A DNA stretch of 5,772 bases from Eggerthellaceae bacterium. Lineage in GTDB: Bacteria; Actinomycetota; Coriobacteriia; Coriobacteriales; Eggerthellaceae. Of the stretch, positions 1 to 4,196 are shown in pieces. Every line of letters begins with the position of its first letter. Positions within the stretch are counted from its first letter, which is position 1. The DNA is taken from positions 1 to 5,772 of the forward strand of contig CAADXT010000019.1 of NCBI GenBank assembly GCA_900753095.1, in the 5' to 3' direction. The position numbers were made by a program, and so were the translations under genes. The notes under the pieces are model-generated. The model did not search any database and was not told the DNA's origin. It saw only the letters and a list, made by a program, of their open reading frames with translations.

Positions 1-356
1 ATGTCGCCGACCCAAGCCGCTACAACGAGCGCACCGTGGTTCGCGCCGATGGCCGCACCTTCGGCTTCGTTTCCATCGACGAGGTAACCGCTCAGCAGAG
101 CTACCTCGCCAAGCGCATCGCCGACTACAAGGAGCTGGGGGTCGATTTAGTGGTGTGCGTCACCAAGGACCTTTCCCTCCTGGAGAGCTACAAGGGCGCA
201 AGCATCGTCATCTCCAGCCAGGATGAGGGCCTTTCCCCGTATGGCGCTCTGGTGAAGGGCGTGTTCTACGACGATGCGGCCCTGGTGGGGCAGGTGGGCA
301 CCGTCTTGGTTTCCCCTTCGCGAACCATAACGGCCAAGGACGTATCGTCGCTGTAA
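1..356 (+). CDS. C-terminal part of a protein of unknown function (5' end outside window)
   Basis: The reading frame is open from base 3 to a TAA at 354-356, so 117 residues are visible and the start lies upstream. A GTG at 36 lies inside the frame but has no ribosome binding site, so it is probably internal. The visible part alternates strands and helices: a strand around TFGFVSID, a helix around YLAKRIADYKELG, a strand LVVCVT, a strand SIVIS, and a last strand VGTVLVSPSRTITA near the end. This order, with 'GVDLVVCVT' then 'ASIVISSQDEG', loosely recalls the C-terminal half of calcineurin-like phosphoesterase or 5'-nucleotidase domains. The usual metal-binding His positions (S-H-L-G and G-H-D-H in that family) are not present. 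No signal peptide, membrane segment or cysteine cluster is visible here. That it is a real gene is fairly sure, from codon use and the following terminator; family assignment is a weak inference and I do not name it. Confidence 0.8.
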   Translation, partial: VADPSRYNERTVVRADGRTFGFVSIDEVTAQQSYLAKRIADYKELGVDLVVCVTKDLSLLESYKGASIVISSQDEGLSPYGALVKGVFYDDAALVGQVGTVLVSPSRTITAKDVSSL

Positions 357-399
357 AAGGCGGCTTTTCCTCGGCTGGAACAGCTGGTGTGCGCTTGAG

Positions 400-432
400 G
401 CAGGAAGATTCGTGCACCTTTCTGCGTTTTTT
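400..432 (+). terminator. Intrinsic terminator after the left-edge gene
   Basis: An 8-bp stem (GCAGGAAG at 400-407 with CTTTCTGC at 418-425, one G-U pair) closes a 10-base loop and is followed by G and six T residues at 427-432. It lies 44 bases after the upstream stop codon and before the tRNA promoter, so it should isolate the upstream gene from the tRNA-tig unit. Confidence 0.75.
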
Positions 433-441
433 GCATTGTGA

Positions 442-470
442 GTCACAAGTGCAGGGCGATTTGTTATCAT
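442..470 (+). promoter_or_regulatory. Predicted housekeeping sigma promoter for tRNA-Leu (and probably tig)
   Basis: A -35-like GTCACA (442-447, four of six matches to TTGACA) is separated by exactly 17 bases from a -10-like TATCAT (465-470, five of six matches to TATAAT). Transcription would start near 476-478, giving a roughly 40-base leader before the mature tRNA at 518. Position directly after a terminator and directly before a tRNA supports it. It is a motif match only. Confidence 0.6.
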
Positions 471-488
471 AGCGAAGTTGTCGCCCTG
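452..488. repeat. Inverted repeat flanking the tRNA promoter -10 box
   Basis: CAGGGCGA at 452-459 is the exact reverse complement of TCGCCCTG at 481-488, with 21 bases between the arms. The -10 box and expected start site lie between the arms. It could be a protein-binding site, but 8-bp arms at a free spacing can also arise by chance. Only the right arm would be in the transcript if the start is near 476, so an RNA hairpin is not expected from this promoter. Confidence 0.35.
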
Positions 489-517
489 GACGGGTGGCAG
501 CCGTCGCGTACCAAAAT

Positions 518-603
518 GCGGGTGTGGCGGAATTGGCAGACGCGCCAGGTTTAGGTTCTGGTGGGCAACCCCCGTGAAGGTTCAAGTCCTTTCACCCGCA
601 CCA
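518..603 (+). tRNA. tRNA-Leu, anticodon UAG
   Basis: The gene folds as a class II tRNA. The acceptor arm GCGGGTG (518-524) pairs perfectly with CACCCGC (593-599), followed by discriminator A at 600, the usual leucine identity base, and an encoded CCA at 601-603. The anticodon stem is 545-549 with 557-561 (last pair G-U), and the seven-base loop TTTAGGT (550-556) places anticodon TAG at 552-554 with G at position 37. The T arm is 576-580 with 588-592 around loop TTCAAGT. The variable region 562-575 is long and has a GGG/CCC mini-stem, as expected for Leu. The tRNA reads CUA and, depending on wobble modification, other CUN codons; clpP contains a CTA at 2434-2436. A small leader hairpin (GACGG 489-493 with CCGTC 501-505) precedes it, and RNase P would remove it. 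No terminator separates this gene from tig. Confidence 0.97.
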
Positions 604-630
604 TTTACGCGATTTATCGTTGTACCCAAG

Positions 631-636
631 AAGGAG
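631..636 (+). promoter_or_regulatory. Ribosome binding site deciding the tig start
   Basis: AAGGAG at 631-636 is a strong Shine-Dalgarno sequence, seven bases ahead of GTG at 644. It argues against the upstream in-frame TTG at 620, which lies before the site and would add eight residues not expected in trigger factor. Confidence 0.85.
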
Positions 637-643
637 TTTATTC

Positions 644-1972
644 GTGAACATCAAAGTAGAGGCTCTCGAGAACAACCAAGTGAAGTTCAGCTTCGAGGTC
701 GACGCTGACGATGTAGACGCACGCATCAAGCGTACGTATCGTCAGGTTGCCAAGCGCTACAGCTTCCCTGGCTTCCGCCCTGGCAAGGCTCCTCGTCCCG
801 TTATCGACAACATCATGGGCGCAGACGCGATCCGCACCACGGTTACCGAGGATCTTGTTAACGAGGTATATCCTCAGGCGCTCGAAGAGAACAACATCGT
901 GCCTCTGCAGCGTCCCGATTATCAGTACGAGCTCGACCTTGTTGAAGACCACAAGCCCTTCAACTTCACCGCTACCGTTCAGGTTAAGCCCGAGTACGAG
1001 CTTTCCAGCTACGAGCCCGTTGAGGTAGAGGTTCCCTCCACCGAGGCCACCGAGGAAGAGATCGACGCTCAGATCGAAGAGCTCCGCAATTACTATCACG
1101 ACTTCAAGGACGCTAACGCCAACACCAAGGTGAAGCCCGGCGAGTTCGTTGAGCTCACCCTTTCCGCAACCGACGAAGACGGCAACGACGTTGCTGCTCT
1201 TTCCGCAGACCATCGTCTGTACGAGCTCGGCCAGGGTGTATACCCCGAGTCTTTCGACGCTGAGCTTATCGGTCTGAAGAAGGGCGCAGAGAAGTCCTTC
1301 GACCTCGACCTCTCCGAGGACACTTCCGCTGTTGCCTCTTCCCTCGAGAAGAAGGGCGTGTTCCACTTCGACGTCAAGATCGACGTGATCAAGAAGAAGA
1401 TCGTTCCTGAGGTTACCGAGGAATGGGCAAAGGAAACCTTCGGCTTCGAGGGCCTCGAAGACATGCGCGGCAAGATCGCCGAGAGCATCAAGACCCAGAA
1501 GGGTTCCAGCATGGTTCGCCGCAAGGAGAACGAGTGCCTTATCGCTCTGGGCAGCCGTCTTGAGGGCGAGCTTCCTGAGGCAATGTGCGAGCGCGAGGAA
1601 ACCAACCTGCTCCAGAACTTCTACGGCCAGCTTTCCAGCATGGGCCTGACCTTCGACAAGTACCTTGACGCGATGGAGCTCACCGCTGATCAGTTCAAGG
1701 AAGACAACAAGAAGCAGGCTGCCGACATCGTTCGCCAGGACCTCGCTCTTGACGCTTGGGCTCGACACTTCGACATGAAGGCAACCGAGGAAGAGGTTCA
1801 CAACGAGTTCGCTCAGGCTGACCTCGACGATCCGGAGCTCATCGAGAACGAATGGCGCAAGGAAGGCCGCCTGCCCATGATCCGCGAGAGCATCGTTCGC
1901 GCAAACGCGCTGCGCGATGTTATCGCTCAGGCAAAGGTAACCGAGGTTGAAGAAACCAAGGAAGCCGAATAG
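644..1972 (+). CDS. tig: Trigger factor, ribosome-associated chaperone
   Basis: The protein has 442 residues, a usual length for the family (E. coli 432), and starts at GTG 644 with MNIKVEALENN, the typical opening. Trigger factor docks on ribosomal protein L23 at the exit tunnel and shields nascent chains in the cytoplasm. The N-terminal ribosome-binding domain (about 1-115) carries the signature GFRPGKAP at 43-50. The central region (about 150-250) aligns with the FKBP-type prolyl isomerase domain but is eroded. The strand normally holding an Asp-Phe pair reads FVELTLSA (168-175), the usual IPGFE segment becomes YPESFDAEL (200-208), and the F-P-E-x-Y segment is not recognisable, so isomerase activity is doubtful. 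The C-terminal helical chaperone domain (about 255-430) includes GELPEAM (308-314). The tail (432-442) is very acidic. It lies between tRNA-Leu and clpPX, a common tig-clpP-clpX order, and is probably cotranscribed with the tRNA. Product assignment is secure. Confidence 0.97.
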   Translation: MNIKVEALENNQVKFSFEVDADDVDARIKRTYRQVAKRYSFPGFRPGKAPRPVIDNIMGADAIRTTVTEDLVNEVYPQALEENNIVPLQRPDYQYELDLVEDHKPFNFTATVQVKPEYELSSYEPVEVEVPSTEATEEEIDAQIEELRNYYHDFKDANANTKVKPGEFVELTLSATDEDGNDVAALSADHRLYELGQGVYPESFDAELIGLKKGAEKSFDLDLSEDTSAVASSLEKKGVFHFDVKIDVIKKKIVPEVTEEWAKETFGFEGLEDMRGKIAESIKTQKGSSMVRRKENECLIALGSRLEGELPEAMCEREETNLLQNFYGQLSSMGLTFDKYLDAMELTADQFKEDNKKQAADIVRQDLALDAWARHFDMKATEEEVHNEFAQADLDDPELIENEWRKEGRLPMIRESIVRANALRDVIAQAKVTEVEETKEAE

Positions 1973-1997
1973 GACAAACAGAGCTTCTGCTCGTCCT
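1971..1997 (+). other. Small hairpin overlapping the tig stop codon
   Basis: AGGAC (1971-1975) pairs with GTCCT (1993-1997), and GAGC (1981-1984) pairs with GCTC (1989-1992) around a TTCT loop, leaving a five-base bulge on the left side. There is no proper T-run after it (TGATACTTT follows), so it is at best a weak terminator or an mRNA 3' end structure, and some readthrough from tig into clpPX is likely. Confidence 0.3.
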
Positions 1998-2023
1998 TGA
2001 TACTTTAGTAATGCGGGGGCAGC

Positions 2024-2039
2024 TGTCGCGAAGGCGATG
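2024..2039. promoter_or_regulatory. Operator-like element 1 upstream of clpP (TGTCGC-N4-GCGA)
   Basis: TGTCGC at 2024-2029, GAAG spacer, and GCGA at 2034-2037 form an imperfect palindrome with TCGC/GCGA half-sites. The same architecture recurs at 2066-2081. If the -10-like CATAAA at 2055-2060 is used, this element covers the -35 region, where an activator could stand in for a missing -35 box. CGC/GCG half-sites recall operators of ClgR, the actinobacterial activator of clp genes, as I remember them, but the spacer here is 4 rather than about 5. The regulator's identity is an inference. Confidence 0.45.
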
Positions 2040-2054
2040 GTTGTCCCTTCTTTC

Positions 2055-2060
2055 CATAAA
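2055..2060 (+). promoter_or_regulatory. Possible -10 box for clpPX
   Basis: CATAAA matches four of six positions of the -10 consensus, and no recognisable -35 lies 16-18 bases upstream. It is proposed only because it sits between the two operator-like elements, in the sole stretch between tig and clpP with an AT-rich hexamer at a sensible distance. A start near 2067 would put the second palindrome at the very 5' end of the mRNA. Confidence 0.25.
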
Positions 2061-2065
2061 AGCCC

Positions 2066-2081
2066 TGTCGCTTAAGCGACA
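2066..2081. promoter_or_regulatory. Operator-like element 2: perfect 16-bp palindrome before clpP
   Basis: TGTCGCTTAAGCGACA is a perfect palindrome with no mismatch, 22 bases before the clpP ATG. Its first six bases and its GCGA half-site match element 1 exactly, and the two centres are 42 bp apart, about four helical turns, so both would face the same side of the DNA. In RNA it could fold as a 6-bp stem with a UUAA loop. A dimeric regulator site is the favoured reading. A 5' mRNA hairpin is the alternative. Confidence 0.55.
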
Positions 2082-2091
2082 TGAATGAGTG

Positions 2092-2099
2092 AAAGAGGT
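2092..2099 (+). promoter_or_regulatory. Ribosome binding site deciding the clpP start
   Basis: AAAGAGGT at 2092-2099 is a good, slightly interrupted Shine-Dalgarno sequence a few bases ahead of ATG 2104. It rules against the in-frame GTG at 2089, which lies upstream of it. Confidence 0.7.
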
Positions 2100-2103
2100 A
2101 TCA

Positions 2104-2736
2104 ATGTTCAATAACCCCACTCAATCAGCCCTCGTACCGTACGTTGTGGAGCAGTCGCCCCGCGGCGAGCGCAGCTATGACATCTACTCTCGCTTGCTCA
2201 ATGAGCGCATCGTGTTTTTGGGCGAGGCGATCGACGATGCCGTTGCCAACACGGTGGTAGCGCAGCTTCTGCACTTGGAATCGGTTGATCCCGACAAGGA
2301 CATCTCGCTCTACATCAACTCGCCCGGAGGATCCGTTTCCGCTGGTCTTGCCATTTACGACACCATGCAGTACATCAAGTGCGATGTTTCCACCATCTGC
2401 ATGGGCCTTGCAGCTTCTATGGGCTCTGTTCTGCTAACGGCAGGCGCACCGGGCAAGCGCATCATCCTCCCCAACGCTCAGGTTATGATCCATCAGCCTA
2501 TGGGCGGTTCCGGTGAGCGCACGCAGCAGACTGATTTCCAGATTCTGGCAACCGAGATGAAGAAGACGCGCGATCGCCTGGAAGGCATCATCGCCAAGCA
2601 CTGCGGCCAGCCCGTTGAGCGCGTGCATGCCGATTCGGAGCGCGACAATTGGATGACGGCCGAAGAGGCTTGCGCCTATGGCCTGGTAGACAAGGTTGTT
2701 GCCTCCCGTTTCGCTTCCAGCGAGAAAGCAGAGTAA
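2104..2736 (+). CDS. clpP: ATP-dependent Clp protease proteolytic subunit ClpP
   Basis: This is a serine peptidase of 210 residues (family S14), the normal length. Two heptameric rings form a barrel that degrades proteins fed in by a Clp ATPase such as ClpX. The catalytic triad is intact: Ser105 in GLAASMGS (101-108), His130 in MIHQPMGG (128-135) and Asp181 in ERDNW. The Ser-His spacing of 25 equals that of E. coli ClpP. INSPGGSV at 71-78 is the conserved substrate-strand loop, and YDIYSRLL with ERIVFLG (25-40) is the typical N-terminal core. The first 20 residues (MFNNPTQ...) are probably a short, processed propeptide and axial loop. ATG 2104 was chosen because a ribosome binding site precedes it. 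clpX follows after six bases, so the two are one operon and ClpX is the obvious partner. Only one clpP is present here, unlike the tandem clpP1-clpP2 of many actinobacteria. The upstream paired elements suggest dedicated regulation. Confidence 0.97.
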   Translation: MFNNPTQSALVPYVVEQSPRGERSYDIYSRLLNERIVFLGEAIDDAVANTVVAQLLHLESVDPDKDISLYINSPGGSVSAGLAIYDTMQYIKCDVSTICMGLAASMGSVLLTAGAPGKRIILPNAQVMIHQPMGGSGERTQQTDFQILATEMKKTRDRLEGIIAKHCGQPVERVHADSERDNWMTAEEACAYGLVDKVVASRFASSEKAE

Positions 2737-2742
2737 GTTAGC

Positions 2743-4095
2743 ATGACCGATCAGACGGGATCTGTTCCCCCTGTACGCGAAGATATCCACTGCACGTTCT
2801 GCGGCAAGACGCCCGATCAGGTTAACGCCATGATCTCGGGCCCCGACGGCATCTTCATCTGCGACGAGTGCATATCGCTTTCCGCAGAGGCTATGATGGC
2901 CGACCTCAACTTGCGAGGTTTGGAGTCTGACGCGCTGAACCATGTGCTTCAGGTTACCGCCGACGCTGAAGAGGAAGAGCAGGCATCGAGCGGCGCGCCG
3001 GTGCTGGAGAACCTTCCAACGCCGCGTGAGCTGTTCGAGCAGCTTTCCGAGCATGTGGTTGGCCAGGAAGAGGCAAAGCGCGCGCTTTCCGTTGCGGTGT
3101 ACAACCACTACAAGCGCGTTAGCTTGGGCGAGTCGGCCGACAGCGGCGACGTGGAGCTTGCGAAGAGCAACATCATGCTGCTTGGCCCTACCGGCTCAGG
3201 CAAAACGCTTCTTGCGCAGACCCTTGCCCGCACCTTGAAGGTTCCCTTCGCCATCGCCGATGCCACCACGCTCACCGAAGCGGGCTATGTGGGCGAAGAC
3301 GTTGAGAACATTCTCCTTAAGCTCATCACGGCGGCAGATTTCGACATCTCCCGCGCCGAAGTGGGCATCATCTACATCGACGAGATCGACAAGGTTGCGC
3401 GTAAGGCGGAAAACCTCTCTATCACCCGCGATGTTTCGGGCGAGGGCGTTCAGCAGGCGTTGTTGAAGATTGTGGAAGGCTGCGAGGCGTCAGTGCCCCC
3501 GCAAGGCGGCCGCAAGCACCCTCAGCAGGAGCTTATCCACATTGACACCACGAACATCCTGTTCATCTTGGGCGGTGCGTTCGTGGGCTTGCCCGACATC
3601 ATCGCCGAGCGTGTTGGCAAGACCAACATCGGATTCGGATCCGACATGCCCGAATCCAAGCGCGCGGCCGACGCCGAGCTGCTTACCCAGGTGCTTCCTG
3701 AGGACTTGCACAAGTTCGGCATGATCCCCGAGTTCGTTGGCCGAATCCCGGTTATCACGGCGCTGAAGGAGCTCTCGGAAGAGGACCTGGTTCGCGTGCT
3801 TACCGAGCCGAAGAACGCGCTGGTGAAGCAGTACACGGTGATGTTCAAGTACGAGGACTCGGATTTGGTGTTCGAAGACGATGCTCTCACTGCCATCGCA
3901 GAGCGCGCCATCGAGCACCAGACGGGCGCTCGTGGCTTGCGAAGCATCTGCGAGAAGGCCTTGATGGACGTTATGTACGAGCTTCCCGAGCATGAGGGAC
4001 ACACACGTGTCGTTATTCGCCGCAGCGACATCGAGGGAACCACGAAGCCGGTTATCGAGCATGTTGATGGCGATTCGGCAAACGAGGAAAATTAA
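2743..4095 (+). CDS. clpX: ATP-dependent Clp protease ATP-binding subunit ClpX
   Basis: This 450-residue AAA+ unfoldase recognises substrates, unfolds them with ATP and threads them into ClpP. The N-terminal zinc-binding dimer domain has Cys17, Cys20, Cys40 and Cys43 (CTFC...CDEC). An acidic linker (about 72-90) joins it to the ATPase core. There the Walker A is GPTGSGKT (148-155), the pore-1 loop GYVG (181-184), the Walker B IIYIDE (209-214), the RKH pore loop RKH (257-259), sensor 1 around TTNILFI (269-275), the ClpP-docking loop IGF (296-298), and sensor 2 GARGLRS (395-401). The intact IGF tripeptide shows it can pair with ClpP. The C-terminal tail after 430 is short and acidic (DGDSANEEN). 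ATG 2743 has only a weak ribosome binding site and follows the clpP stop by six bases, so translation is probably coupled. A strong terminator lies just downstream. All family motifs are present and the assignment is secure. Confidence 0.98.
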   Translation: MTDQTGSVPPVREDIHCTFCGKTPDQVNAMISGPDGIFICDECISLSAEAMMADLNLRGLESDALNHVLQVTADAEEEEQASSGAPVLENLPTPRELFEQLSEHVVGQEEAKRALSVAVYNHYKRVSLGESADSGDVELAKSNIMLLGPTGSGKTLLAQTLARTLKVPFAIADATTLTEAGYVGEDVENILLKLITAADFDISRAEVGIIYIDEIDKVARKAENLSITRDVSGEGVQQALLKIVEGCEASVPPQGGRKHPQQELIHIDTTNILFILGGAFVGLPDIIAERVGKTNIGFGSDMPESKRAADAELLTQVLPEDLHKFGMIPEFVGRIPVITALKELSEEDLVRVLTEPKNALVKQYTVMFKYEDSDLVFEDDALTAIAERAIEHQTGARGLRSICEKALMDVMYELPEHEGHTRVVIRRSDIEGTTKPVIEHVDGDSANEEN

Positions 4096-4105
4096 GGCTC
4101 TCTAG

Positions 4106-4145
4106 GCCGCCGCACGACCCTTTCGGGGTTGCTGCGGCGGCTTTT
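4106..4145 (+). terminator. Strong intrinsic terminator after clpX
   Basis: GCCGCCGCA (4106-4114) pairs perfectly with TGCGGCGGC (4133-4141). An inner stem CGACCC (4115-4120) pairs with GGGTTG (4126-4131, one G-U) around a short loop, leaving C4132 bulged. TTTT follows at 4142-4145. It starts ten bases after the clpX stop, so it should end the clpPX transcript and separate it from valS. Confidence 0.88.
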
Positions 4146-4185
4146 GGGCTGTTTACTGGAATAAGCAAAACCACTAGCACATTGG

Positions 4186-4190
4186 AAGGA
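4186..4190 (+). promoter_or_regulatory. Ribosome binding site of valS
   Basis: AAGGA at 4186-4190 lies six bases before ATG 4197, within a purine-rich run. No convincing -35/-10 pair was found in the 51 bases between the clpX terminator and this start. TTTACT at 4152 with TAGCAC at 4175 is the best pair and is weak. There is no room for a T-box leader. Confidence 0.7.
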
Positions 4191-4196
4191 AAAGGC

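Noticed and set aside
354..373. AAAAG-GCGG-CTTTT inverted repeat right after the left-edge gene
   Set aside because: The stem is only five mostly A-T pairs with no T-run beyond the arm itself; the hairpin at 400-432 is a much better terminator.
478..708. A 76-codon plus-strand frame across the tRNA gene
   Set aside because: It translates through the tRNA-Leu and into tig in another frame, so it is a shadow of these features.
638..1801. A 387-codon open frame on the minus strand opposite tig
   Set aside because: It is antisense to a secure trigger factor gene. Its composition is dominated by L, V, E and G, and it is the mirror of GAG, CTC and AAG codons in tig.
1997..2026. TTGATA at 1997-2002 as a -35 box for clpP
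   Set aside because: It matches the -35 consensus well, but nothing like a -10 box is found 16-18 bases downstream (GCAGCT, CAGCTG).
2434..3108. A 224-codon minus-strand frame spanning the clpP-clpX junction
   Set aside because: It overlaps two secure genes, has no recognisable motif, and its start has no ribosome binding site that I could see.
4146..4196. A T-box leader or other riboswitch before valS
   Set aside because: Only 51 bases lie between the clpX terminator and the ATG, too short for a T-box, and no specifier or antiterminator pattern is seen.
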